Under the pieces are notes generated by a model. That model did no database searches. It saw only the letters and a list, made by a program, of their open reading frames with translations, and was not told where the DNA came from. This document shows, one piece after another, positions 25,611 through 37,324 of a stretch of 64,000 bases of DNA; position 1 is the first letter of the stretch, and each line of letters begins with the position of its first letter. The stretch is from NCBI GenBank assembly GCA_902702965.1, contig CACRXP010000008.1, positions 4,591 to 68,590 of the forward strand, in the 5' to 3' direction. The DNA is from Spirometra erinaceieuropaei (Eukaryota; Platyhelminthes; Cestoda; Diphyllobothriidea; Diphyllobothriidae). A program made the translations under genes and the position numbers.

Positions 25611-28600
25611 GCTAATCCCGTGTAGGAAGCCGAGTACGAACATGTAATTCGTTATGCACTTCCTACTGCCAACATAATTAACTGACAAATCTGTCAGAGA
25701 ATTCTAGTCTTTCTGTCAAGAGCAAGTCAGTAGCCGTTAGGTAACACTAATTACTTACGGCATTTACACATAGTCAGTAAAGCAGAGCTGCCAGGCCTCA
25801 GTAGACTGCACGGGATAGTATAGACCACAGTGCCCATTAATGGAACTTGAAATAGTGATTGAGATTTTAGCAGGAACGTCAATTTGGCCCATCGAGACTG
25901 GTGATGCGCGAACATCTCGCAAGCAGGAAAGTGCAACGTCAATGTCAAGCAGAATATAGTTGACATCCTGCGTGCTCATTGTCCTGAGAGGAAACGCAAA
26001 ATGAAGTCTCCTTTTATTTTCGTGCTTAAATCTTGACGCGACATAAGGGCACATTTTAATTCAAATGGAATTAAAACTCAAATTTAAATGAGACTGTTTC
26101 GACAGCCATAAGGCTAGCATTCTGCCACTAGGTCATTTACCAGGCTTAAATCTTAATGAATTAAATTCAGGCCCAAATTTATTGTCGGCTGGGGTGCAGT
26201 TTCTAATTAGATTCAGAGGTGGGACATCCGTTTGTGAATTTCTTTTGTTTTTGCCATTTTTCCTTCGAAGAGTTCTGAGTTCCCCTCCTCTCTGGGGCAA
26301 TGTAGAATTGCTGGCATTCTTTAAGACTGTCCTTCCGCAATAACCTAATGAGATTACGCGAAACAATTTCGAATCCTTCACACAGGTTTACAACCGTAAT
26401 AGGGCGATTGTAGTTATCTGTGTAAATGGCTAGTTTGTAGAAAAACTATAGGTTCTTTTTCTTTTTCGAACTACGGACCTGTCTAAAGATATGGGCTTTG
26501 CAGAAAAAAGGCGAAGTGCTTTAGATTATCTAAAAATTGGGTGAATGCCACATAACCGCCCTTGCTTCTTAACGGCGTGGCAGGGCATTTTCTAATGGTC
26601 GATGTTTCGCTTAAGCCTGCTTCCGCATAAACAATGAAAGCATTTTCTGGATTTTTACTTGATTTGTCAAAATAAACAACGCTTGCACCCGTTACAAGTA
26701 CCCTGTAAATTAGTTATAAAATATTTACTGTTTCATTGCGGTTTCCTTTTTGGGGTAAAGCCAGCTGAAGTCCGTATTCCTAAAAGCTTACACTAAAAGC
26801 AGCCCTATACTGCCGAGGAATCGCGATTTTCTTCCTATTTACCGGAACCTCTCTCCGAGCCTTTGATCACAGGTTTAAACTGTCCAAACTTCGAAAGTTA
26901 TGAGAAGGACAAGAAATCACGTATGTTTGGTAGTAAACTTGTTTTGATGCGTTTTATAAAGGCAAGCACGAACTCGAGTGTTTCTAGCTATCTTGCTTTT
27001 CATAAACTCGCGCCAACAATATATGCAGATAAACTGTTAAAAGGAGTTAACCGCTGCCCAAATATCCACCTACGCATTCCTGTGGTAAAGTTAATTTTGC
27101 AACCTTCATGTACACCAAAAATCTTAGTGATCACTTTTATTGCAATTAGTTGATAACGAACGACCAGTGTCGATTTTACTCAGCGACTCTGTAAACAAAA
27201 AACCATAAACTGTGAGATTAGAGGAGTCCAGCTTTGTTCTGAAATTACGTACTCCTTGCCTACAGTTGGCTGCGTCGATTCTGCTGAAAGCTTCGTTTTC
27301 AAGTCGACGTAGTGCACCACTTATTCTTTAATCGGTCGTTGAAAAAGATATTAAAGATCAATTATGTTAAGAGTGTAGAACTGAACTTTTATAAGCAAAT
27401 AGCTTTTGAGTGCACGACGCGCATCTGAATTTGGTGGGAATGGCTCATCTTGGTGAACACGCACTTCACTCCTCTTCCTGTCACATAGATGCGTTTTATG
27501 AGGTTGCAGTGAAAGCACGCAAAAATAATACATCGCGTCGATCGGGCGGTAGAGTTTTTTGAACCCTTTCCTGCCATCAGACAATAGGGGATATTTGCCG
27601 TCTAAGATAAGTCGAGATAAGTGTCATAATATGATTTCCTAACTGTGGATCAGGACAGAAAAATAAAACGACATGTTAATAAATCACTTGCTGAATCGAT
27701 AGCCGGCACATATCTGATAAGGTAAGAGAAGAGGCGGTGCTTGTCAGACGGAAGTTTATATTCTTCCTGACAGTGTTAATTCCCCCTTCGTTTGTCAAGG
27801 ACACGCTTGTGCGATTAACCAGTGAAGAGACACTTGAACTGGCTTGCGTCATTTTGGGAGAAAATAGGTTATAGAAAATAGGCAAGTTCAAAAATACAAC
27901 TGGAGATACTGCACCTAGCACTGGCTACTGACGTCTGATAATTTTTTCTTGTTTAAAAAACACACTCGGCCATGGGACTGGATCATTTTCGTCCCATACT
28001 TATGTGACCTCCATGAATATATATAACTAAAGTACGGGAGAATTATGTGAATTTGTCGTACAAAAAGATGTCTTGTAAATCTTCTTAGTTGCATTCAGAA
28101 TAAACCATCTGTCAAAGTTAAACAAGTGATCTTTAAATGTGATGACTCAGAAGTAAGAAAAATAAGAAGTTAATACTACAGCATACCCGCAAATGATTCA
28201 TTCTGCGTGAGCCCATTTGATCAAAGTTAGAACTTGACAGTTCACGAGTTAGACGTGACAATTGGGCTGCATTCAGACGTTCAAAACCCGAAAGTCGGAA
28301 CAATGTTTTCAAGAATCCAAATATATGATCGGAAACGTACTTAAAAGAAATTTGAATGGAAGGTAAATATGAACACAAAGTCACTAGATAAAATTTCTCT
28401 GCCAGTTCGATAGAGGAAGCACTTAGAATCGAGACCAGACACTCCTAAACGAAAAAAAGTAATTAGCATAAATTTATCAGTAAGCCGCGTAATTAGTCGG
28501 TCGGGAACAGTCTACCTAAACTGCAGAGGATATTGCCCTCTTTAATTCACCCAGACATTATTAATAAGCAACGACGTTCAGAGAAGACGTTATGTAGTTT

Positions 28601-30990
28601 TCTACAATCCCAACCACAAATTTATCCTCCCTATGTTGTGCACTCAACTTAATCTGGGAATGAGTATGTGGACACTTATCCACTGCTAATGTCCCACACT
28701 CAAGCCTATTTTTAATTTATGAGGAACGTGGCACTCGAAGGGGGTGTTGCAAAAGGAAAAACCGGTCCACGAAGTTTTTTCCTTGAGAAGGTATGAGCAG
28801 TACGTGGATGTGTAAACGACTAGCGGAGCTCGGGTTTGATCAAACTGATAGTAGATTTTCTCGCAATTTAAAACGTTCATTCGAAGTAAATTCGGACGAG
28901 AAAAAGGCGGCAAAACCGACAGAATCTAATAAAGTCGCAAATTTTGGTGATCTCTTGCACAACTGGGTACGATCACTGCATAATCACAAAATTAACGATT
29001 CAATAAAGGGATATCCTAGGATTACCAAACAAGGCAAATGTGCTTTTCAGGGAAGGAATGTTGGACAGAGATGTTAGCGAACATGGTTCTTAGGGTGAAA
29101 AAGATAAGACTGTCCGAGTTACAGCAGAAACTCGTCAAGCTACACAACATGCAACAATAGTCGGTCCTTTGGAGGGCATGTACGAGAGGAAGATGGGGGA
29201 GATGGGATTGTACGCCTCACCGCTTTTAGTCACGACAACGTTCGGTGGGTCGTCTAATCACGTGGCGCCAGTAAAGTCTGCAGGTTTCGTCACTTTGTTA
29301 TCACGTAACTGGGAAAATTAATTACCCAGGACGCAGCGCTTTCGTTTCAAGATTAGTATACGTAAGACTTTTTAGATATGGAAAAAATAACAATAAATTT
29401 TATCCTGACATATAGAAGAAAGAGGTAATCATACGTTAAAGACATATATTGCATTCCTACGGCACCATTCAAGTCGCTTCTTTTTATTCTTACTATGCAA
29501 CTATGAAACAAATGTTGGAGTCGTTTTAACAGGTACAAGTCTCATAAAGCAAGCATTCGATATTTCAGACTATCATTTGGGGTAAAATGCAAATAAAGCC
29601 GTTTATTTTGAAACGAAAACATATAATAGTTGAAATCCATTAGTTTTATATTTTGTCAACAGGATAAACAATTAATTATATTCGTTTAAAGCCCATTACA
29701 TAGGCTACACCGAGGAAGAATGTACGTCTGTATGTCACTTAATCATTTGGGCATACCGATGCCTAAGATATTAAACGGCAGACACTTTGTTCCAGTAACA
29801 CGCTCATGTGTCCCTACTAATATCTGCTCCATGTATTGCAGATCTCGATGCATTGCGAAACCGAAGTACATGTCGCTTGGAGCTCTTACCATTCTGTGAA
29901 TGTTCAACTGCTTGATGAGGAAATAATATTCTTCGTTATAAAAGTTGATATAAATATATTACTGTTCCAGTCTTTTATAACTAGCGTGCCACATGTATGT
30001 ATATGCCTTTTGCAGATAAGGAATTAAACGCGGCCATAATACTCCCTTGAAGGATGACGGTTAGAGAAGTATCAGAGTTTCCTTATGATGCGCTTCAAGG
30101 AATTTGAACTGACCAGTGACGGCTACCTAACTAAAGGCAGCTGATGCAGGAAATGCGGATTTGCAGCGCACGAACTTGACGCTTTGAGTAAAACAAAATG
30201 CCATACGGCAGCGACAGTGGGCGGCGGTCACAAATTAAAATGGACGTATACATGAGCAATGTTGAGCAGATGGCGGATTTGTCTTCTTTTACTTTGTTTC
30301 GTTGGTCAGACTGGCGGACAAAACCCAGTAACAGCTGTTTAAGCAAAATCCATGTACTCATTTAAGATTCCCATTTCGGGATTTAAGAGAATGCCTAAGC
30401 CTCCAGTGTGAACATACTCCTGTCGGAATAAGTAACATGAGAACATTAAACACTATCTGTCTTAAGGAAAACCAAATATCAAACAGCTTGAATAAAGCTC
30501 GTTTTTACATCTGATGCTGTGGTCTAAATCCTACGTTGTCTGGAAAATACTAGTCGTTTCTTTGACTCCATTTAAAAAATAAGATGCTCATATTAGATTT
30601 CGGACTGCGTTTAAGAAGGTCTCTTTTGAAAGATTTACTCCAAGTTTCAGCATTAATTTACTCGGAGATTAAACAAAACAAAACGATTACAATGTTGAAT
30701 TTTTCATCCAAAATTTTACATGTTAAAGAATTAAAGCTCACTGTTTAATGACTTTTCTGTAATTATTTTCAGAATGTAAGTCTGATGCGCAAAAGCCTTT
30801 TATTACTTATACGAAGGAAGAAAAAGTGCGTTCACTTTTCTGGCATGAGTTCGGACTCGATCACAATTGTTTGGAGACAACCGCCAGTGCCTACAGAGAA
30901 TAACGAAAAGGGTCCATATGTGGTCAAAAAGTAGAAAAATAATTTTGAAAACCCTGTAACGACAATGAGAGCCTTGAAGGTGAATAAGAC
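25611..30990. other. Unassigned AT-rich sequence
   Basis: Over 5 kb with no repeat family from this window and no recognisable protein. Several frames of 60-100 codons occur on both strands (26863-27153, 28793-29077). One at 29854-29940 follows a plausible splice acceptor (tgtattgcag, about 29832-29851), but nothing else supports an exon. It could be intronic or intergenic. Confidence 0.4.
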
Positions 30991-31004
30991 ATAGGACGGT
31001 CATT

Positions 31005-31602
31005 CACTTTGGAGTACGACCTATTGCAAATACTTCTTGAAGTAAACTCACATCAGCGAGTCAAAGAAATATCTCGGGCGCTTGATATCAGTAGCTCGAC
31101 GGTGTTTGACCATCTGATGCAATTGGTAGGGTGAAAAATCTTGATAAATGGGCCCCCATAGGCTCACTGAAAGTCGGATTGCGGCGTTTTGACGTTTAGT
31201 TCACTCGCGGAAAGTGAGAACCGCACTAGTAAATTGACGTGGCTCGATTCTGCTGCACGACAATGCATGGACGCATTTTAACACTACAAAAACTCACTGA
31301 CTCGAGATATGAGATTTTCCATATCCTCCACATTTTTTCGACATTTCATCCAATGAATACAATTATTTTTAAGCAACACAATTTTCAGAATCAAAATTGA
31401 AGTGGTGGTTGAATTTAAAAATGTCTTAGCATCAAGCCACAGAGGTTTTACTAACAAGAAGTAAAGGTCTTTGTTAATCGATGTAAGAGATACTTAGAGA
31501 TCCCGACGTTGACTAATTTTGGCATATTTATGTTATTTTTAATTTTTCAAGAATAAATGTTTGCTTTTGAAGTTGGCCAGTTATTTCTAAACAACCCTAT
31601 AT
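31005..31602 (+). pseudogene. mariner-family transposase remnant
   Basis: A decayed DNA-transposon gene. 31019-31142 translates to a mariner-type helix-turn-helix region (LLQILLEVNSHQRVKEISRA, then LDISSSTVFDHL) and runs on, after a frameshift, to KNLDKWAP. After an internal deletion of roughly 120 codons, 31250-31375 gives LLHDNAWTHFN... with the second catalytic Asp, then PYPPHFFDISSNEYNYF, where the third catalytic residue (Asp in mariner D34D) reads Glu. In-frame stops are present. The end near 31590-31600 (taaacaacccta) resembles a mariner terminus followed by TA. The 5' terminus was not identified. Confidence 0.75.
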
Positions 31603-32937
31603 ATTTAAGCTTACATAGAAAAATCACTGAAACAGATGCGAAATAAGTTTATTAAAAATTTTGAGGCATCCTTTTCCTAACAAAACGACGCATCCATAAC
31701 TTTGTACAAATACCCTTTAGGGAAGAAAAAATATCGATTTCGATGTAAAGAGAACAGTGGATTTAGTAATTACTTCTTGCTTGGCAAATCCTGACCTCAT
31801 CTGCTCATCCAAATGAGATTAATAAAAGAATCGTTAAGAATGATTTCCCGTTTGAATGAGAGTTCTACATGTCCTTTAACGTCTTCAACAGGCACGTGTT
31901 GGGTATGCAATTCTGTCAAATTAGAAAACCTATCAAACTGAAAGTGGTTGAGTGTAGGTTCAACTGTCATCACCTATAACGACATAGTCATGCAACTAGT
32001 TGAATTCTACATGAACTTACAATTTATTTCCTAAACCTAAATATCTTTATCGAATTGAAGTATTTATTCCTTTGGAAAGGTCGAATAGCCAATGTTTCTT
32101 TTTTATGCATTCGGTGTTAAGACTTTTAGTTACCTTTGTTAGTTGCACGTCTAATTTCGCAATTAGTCAATTTTTACGAAGAGAACTGCCAAGTATTTTG
32201 TTTTGCATATTCAACAGGGACAGTTTTGGGTGTTTTCGTACAAAACCTAAATTTAGATAATCCTGCCACATGGGGCAGTTTGCTTGGCGCAAAATGTTTC
32301 ATCCGGGCGCAACTATGAGTTACCATCATGCATAGGGTAATACTGACATTTTAGCAACCAATGCGCTCGCAACTGTCGATTAGAAGATGTTGGATTTTGA
32401 GAGATTATAAGTGCACCCTGCTGCACTTTTTTGGACGTCAAAAAGATATTACGCAGAAAGGTCGTCGCATTATTGAAAACGGGTACCCAGAGTGTCAGTG
32501 TTGAAAAAAGTATGACGATTAAATTCCGCTTTAAGCTGCTCAGTTTAACTGGTCTTCCTCCAGGCCTTTAACATGAAGCCAAAGCAGATGTTCCTTACTT
32601 GAAAGGGAAGGCATTTCTTTCACTCCATTTTTTGAGCCGTCATACAGCGGGAATCATAGTAGCGATACAGTCTAATGGTCTGTTGGAAAATATTCGAAAG
32701 TGTATGCATTAGGAGAAGTGTTTTTACGCTGGCTGTTGTCGATTATGGTAGAAAAGGAAACCTTCGGGTTGGAGCGTGTACCGCTATCATTTTCTTAAAT
32801 TGTCTTCCGAAAAACCTCAACTAAATTCGACTGACGTAACTTTGACCTTGGGCTGAACAGCTATCCGGTCTCTTATTTAAATCATACCTTCGGACACATT
32901 AAGTGTGTAGGGCAGTTGTATAAATATAGTGTTATTG
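31603..32937. other. Unassigned spacer
   Basis: No recognised gene or repeat; AT-rich. Confidence 0.4.
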
Positions 32938-32939
32938 AT

Positions 32940-33090
32940 AAGGTGATACCGACAAAGACAACAGAAACCGGAATGACCATTTTTGGTTTATTAGCCGTCA
33001 TTAGCCAGTCATACCCAACCCCAAGTGTGGATCACTTGAGATTCGAACCCGGGATCTTTGGTCATGGAGTTTGACGCTCTACCATTGAGC
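32940..33090 (-). mobile_element. S element, minus-strand member of a head-to-head pair
   Basis: On the minus strand: TTGCTCAATGGTAGAGCG (A-box region), B-box GGTTCGAATC (about 33041-33050), then the body and a GTCTTTGTCGGTATCACC end at 32942-32960. The hammerhead core is damaged (CUAAUGA, AAAA). Its outer end mirrors that of the plus copy. Confidence 0.75.
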
Positions 33091-33450
33091 AACAGAACGA
33101 GCATGTTCTGTAACCTGATCGGTGAGCGCCCAGCTGTCATAATTGATATTTACCTATCACAACCGACAGGACAACGGGCCCGTGGCTCAATGGTAGTGCG
33201 TCAAACTCCATGACCAAAGATCCCGGATTGGAACCTCAAGTGATCCACACTTTAGGTTGGGTATGACTGGCTGATGACGGCTAATAAGCCAGAATTGGCC
33301 ATTCCGGTCTCCCTTGTCTTTGTCGGTATCACCTTCTCAACATATATCACTAGTCGCTGTGTGACTGCCTGCGAGGGTTTAAGTATGAGCCCCAAGGCAC
33401 AACAGAACGAGCATGTTCTTTAACCTGATCGGTGAGCGCCCATCTGCCAT
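33091..33450 (+). mobile_element. S element with repeated tail, plus-strand member of the pair
   Basis: The segment aacagaacgagcatgttct (33091) through gatcggtgagcgccca recurs at 33401, 310 bp downstream. Between the two lie the tRNA-like head (GTGGCTCAATGG, about 33182-33193; B-box decayed to GATTGGAACC) and the hammerhead segment (33265-33309). The unit is therefore tail, head, ribozyme, tail: a permuted unit of period 310 nt. Confidence 0.75.
33265..33309 (+). ncRNA. Hammerhead-like motif of the S family
   Basis: Helix I GACUGG (33265-33270) with CCGGUC (33304-33309) including one wobble. Core CUGAUGA (33271-33277). Helix II GGCU-AAUA-AGCC. GAA intact (33292-33294), but position 15.1 is U, which loses the first helix III pair. 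Probably weak or inactive. Confidence 0.5.
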
Positions 33451-34004
33451 AAGTGTTATTTTATCGATATGGTGCATAGGCTCCTTACTGTTCTATTCCC
33501 CCGCCTGGAAAATTAGACTTCGTTTAATTGTACAGGTATGAGAAAGCACATCCTAGTTTAATCAGGCTTTGCTAATTTCACAATTACAAGATCAATTGCA
33601 AAAACTTAATTCTAGCCACTGAGTATTTCAGACTCTAAAGCATTTTCCAGGTTACTGAATAACACCGATAAATTAATTTTGATTTCCATTTTATGACAAA
33701 GTGTTATAAAATAAAAATATCCCTATACAAAGTTTCAAAGAATGATTCTAATTGGGGGGTGCATTTTTACAGGAGAGAATTAGGCGGCGCTCACGCGACA
33801 TTCCTTCAAATCAAATAGACCGCCACATGCTAGATTGTTATTTGCCTATGAACTTATGCGAAAATGTAAATCGTAATGCGGCCAAATAGGGGATTCGTAA
33901 TTCAGCGAGCCGTCCAACAGATTAAGCAACTGCCAAGAAGTTTAAATTCAAAGTTCAGATAAAAAGTTTACGACCAGGTAGCCCGATATTCAACAATTCG
34001 ACTG
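33451..34004. other. Unassigned spacer
   Basis: No recognised feature. Confidence 0.4.
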
Positions 34005-34445
34005 CCTGTCTCGTCGATGTACACCGTGTGCTTTCTAGCGAGGTGACAGCAGAGGCCGTGACTTTCGAGCAAGTTGGTTTAAGGTGATGGTGGACTTACG
34101 CTGCATCTAGCGCACTCTCTCCTCCTCCCCAGCCTGGCATGGTGTCATGATAGAGTCATGAAGAGCGGAGGCAGGAGGGTATACACAACACTGAAACGGC
34201 AAAATCCCACGCCAAGTCGTTCTACCACACCTCCTGGTCCACAAAGCATACTGGCCAGGATTTTTACCAAACCAAATACGGGGTGCGTCACGAGCCCAAC
34301 GGTCGCGGCGTGAGCCTGCAAATGGGCTTGCAAACATACCCCTCAATTTTCGCCTTTACTAGGGGGGTGTGCATTCGCGATAACGCCTGCCGGACTCCCG
34401 TCTAGCTCTTTTGTTGGTTCAGCGCGTCAACTGTGTAGACAATTA
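34005..34445 (+). repeat. Family B repeat, copy 3 (most complete)
   Basis: Begins tcgtcgatgtacaccgtgtg, continues gcatctagcgcactctctcc (34102-34121) and ctcctggtccacaaagc (34228), and ends gcgataacgcctgccggactc (34378) and ttttgttggttcagcg. It can be aligned by eye with all other B copies and serves as the reference. No ORF. Confidence 0.75.
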
Positions 34446-34504
34446 GAGGCGCAAACCGAATACAGTACACCCGACACACAGACACACTTGACAATATAAT
34501 TATC

Positions 34505-34690
34505 TCGGCTGACGAAGTCCGCCTCATCCACATGAGGGGGAGCGAGCAGCGGCGACTTGTGCTTTAATTAACTTACGGCGGCGCAGCATTTACCGCACTC
34601 TCGCCCTCTTCACCAATGATGCCCTGGTGATGAAGTCAAGACAACTGAAGGCGAGTACGAATTTAATGTCGGATATGGCTAGACAGCACG
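34505..34690 (+). repeat. Family B repeat fragment
   Basis: gacgaagtccgcc..., gcggcgacttgtgc..., gcagcatttaccgcactctcgccctc and ctggtgatgaagtcaagaca parallel the middle of the B repeat directly downstream of a complete copy. Confidence 0.5.
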
Positions 34691-35099
34691 TCTACGCGCG
34701 GCACACACGGTCTGGTTTCTGTTCATATCAGCGAGGCTGTAATGGGTGTTGGATTAGATGTCATTTGGGCGAGTGTCAGAAACGTCCTGCCAATGCGCCA
34801 CTGCTGTTTGACCTGGAGTTCGGAGAGGGGTCGAGGTGACCCATTATTTTGCAACCTTGCAGATCAGGCCTCAGAGGCTGATTTGCAGCATGCATGACGT
34901 CCCCCGCGTCGACTTCTCCCTCTTGTCTCTCGTTTACTAATGGATTACGACTGCTTGCCGTCCAACCGGAAATGGAATTAAACCCGGTGGCGGAAAGAGT
35001 CAATTCGCCAGTCCACGCGTGTCGCACTTGTGCTGGTTCTCTCTTCATAAACCAGGCTACCATGAGATGCCTCCCAATTAAATAAGGCAAGTGTGTTCT
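34691..35099. other. Unassigned spacer
   Basis: No recognised feature; overlapping frames on both strands only. Confidence 0.35.
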
Positions 35100-35101
35100 T
35101 A

Positions 35102-36077
35102 CAGTAGGTGGGCTAACTCATGAAATATCAACCGAAATTCTGAAAAACGTTTCCGTTTCGAGAAGACTACTTAGTTGGGGTTGTAAAGGTGGTCATTATG
35201 AAGCGTACTTCTACAATAACTGAGGTACCTCAGGATGCCAGCTTTTGAGCGAACTTCTTTTCGGCTGCATTTAGAAACTATACTATGTAGGAAAGGACTA
35301 CTTAATTAGCACGCATTTTTCTTATAGATTTTCTATGCTCCTAAAAACTCAAGTATATTTCATGGGAAACATGCATAAAAATATTCTTTCTTTTACCCAT
35401 TGGGTAGAATATTACGTCAACGACCAGTTCTATGCTCGAAGAAAGGATATAATTCGGTATTCAAAGACATTTTGAATTCCCGAAAAATTTTGAACCCGAC
35501 TCGGCGTTACACTTACTTTCAGGGTTTCCAAACTACAAACCATATATTTTCCGCGTACGGAACGCTATACATTTATCTACAGTATTATGAGAAGACTATG
35601 TAGGGTTCATAAAATTTAGTAGTGGATTTGAGCCTGATTGTAAACTTTGCAAACGACATTAGTAAATGTAAAGACACAATGTTTTATGAACGGGCATTTC
35701 TTGTTATTAAAAAATCTTAAATATAGAAGCCTTTTAATACCGAATTATATCCTTTCTTTGAGACGTAATTTCCTACCGGATGAGCAAAAGAAGAAACATT
35801 TTTATGCATGTGTCCCATGAGATATAATTGAATTTTCAGAGGCATCAAAAGTTCATGAGGAAAATGCGTGCTATTAACGTAGTCATTTTTTACAGGGTGT
35901 GGTTTTTGCATGCAGACGGAAAAAGTTCGTTCGAAAGCCGACATCCTGAGGTAACTAAATTATTATAGAATTTTTCTGCATGATGAGTATTTTTACAACC
36001 CTACTTAATCAATCTTTTCAAAACGAAAACGCACCACGAAATTTCGATTGACATATCATGAGTTAGCTCACCGACTG
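35102..36077. mobile_element. Foldback element, copy e (976 bp, TA target duplication)
   Basis: Starts CAGTAGGTGGGCTAACTCAT after TA (35100-35101) and ends AGCTCACCGACTG before TA (36078-36079). Arms and centre are those of the family, orientation as copies c and f. No transposase. Confidence 0.85.
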
Positions 36078-36079
36078 TA

Positions 36080-36960
36080 TATGTGACGTTTTGCCCGCTA
36101 TATCGGCGTCGGAAAACTGGATCACGCGTTTGCTTTTAGAGTGATGCTCGGTTAGTTGAGTGAAGGAGGCATCGCATAGGCGCGTGTTGTTGAGTAGGTT
36201 CACGTAAAGTGTTGTATGTGCGTGTAAGAGGGTTCGACGAAGTACCCGGATGACTTTCGGTCTCGATGCAACGACCGTCGGACCTGAAACAGCACGTGCA
36301 GGTAGGGCGCATGATGTTGGGGAGTCATGGCAGCGACTCGTCGGCCTCAGGACAGTGGATTCGCAAGTGACCGAGCAGGCTCATGCGCGATTTTTTCCAC
36401 TCGGTATCAAGATGAACGGGATAAGAGGATGTCTTCTAGTGTAGATAAGGCTGTACCGGTGACATAAAAATGTCCCGGTATGAGAGGCGGGTTACTTGGG
36501 GTGATGTTGCTTTGAATTCTGCTGTTTTTGATACGCATCCTGGGCGGAGTGGACATGCTAAGCGTTCTTTACTTTGGTATGGGGGGGGGAATGCTCCAGG
36601 CGTCAGTTTGCTGGTTCGCCAGGGTGCACAATGTCCCTCTGACAGCCTGCGCATGGACACAGAGATGGAGACGGTGATTTCTAATTTATACCCCGTTTTA
36701 ACGGCAAATTTTGCACCTCAAAGCCCTTACTGGCTTGCCGATGGCGTGCTTTTCCGGCGATTTTGTGACGCATTTTTGGTTTACATCCTCGCGCAGGGTT
36801 AAACAGTGCCACATCTAAATACGGTTGCCTAATCATTCCATGCGGCAGTCAAATTCCTCCTTTTCGTCGCCGGGCTGCCTGCGGTATTGCTTGTTGCCTT
36901 TCACGTAAGATATTTTGTTTGGAGGTAATAAAGAAGAATGAGGATTAACGCACGAAAATT
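36080..36960. other. Unassigned, GC-richer sequence
   Basis: More GC-rich than its surroundings. Frames at 36250-36444 and 36470-36802 (+) carry no motif I recognise and have antisense competitors. A G run lies at about 36581-36589. Confidence 0.4.
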
Positions 36961-36964
36961 TGAC

Positions 36965-37322
36965 CGCCTCTGTCGTCGATGTACATATCGTGTGCTCCCC
37001 AGCAGGGTGAGAGTCAGGACGGTGACTTTCAAGTGAGTTAGTTTGATGTGGTAGTGGACTTGCACTGCATCCAGCGCATTCTCTCCTCCTCCCCCATCCG
37101 GACCCGGTGTGAAGACAGAGTCAGGAAGACCGGGAGAGGGGGAGGGCGTAGGTGGATGGCGTGGTCGAGTCTGTACCGTGGTTCACACAGCAAGTGATCA
37201 GATTATTGACCAAAAACAACAATGAAGGGGGGGGGGCAGGGATACCACTGTGCGCGACGGCTGGCGGCAACCGGCTATGCTACCGCACCCCAAAATGTTA
37301 GCATTTGATAACGCCTACCATT
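36965..37322 (+). repeat. Family B repeat, copy 4, adjoining a LINE 3' end
   Basis: tcgtcgatgtacatatcgtg, gcatccagcgcattctctcc, gtgaagacagagtcagga and gataacgcctacca mark a B copy. Its distal end touches the 3' side of the LINE read on the minus strand. B could thus be that LINE's 3' UTR, but the other LINE (14.4 kb) has no B there, so independence is equally possible. Confidence 0.65.
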
Positions 37323-37324
37323 TG

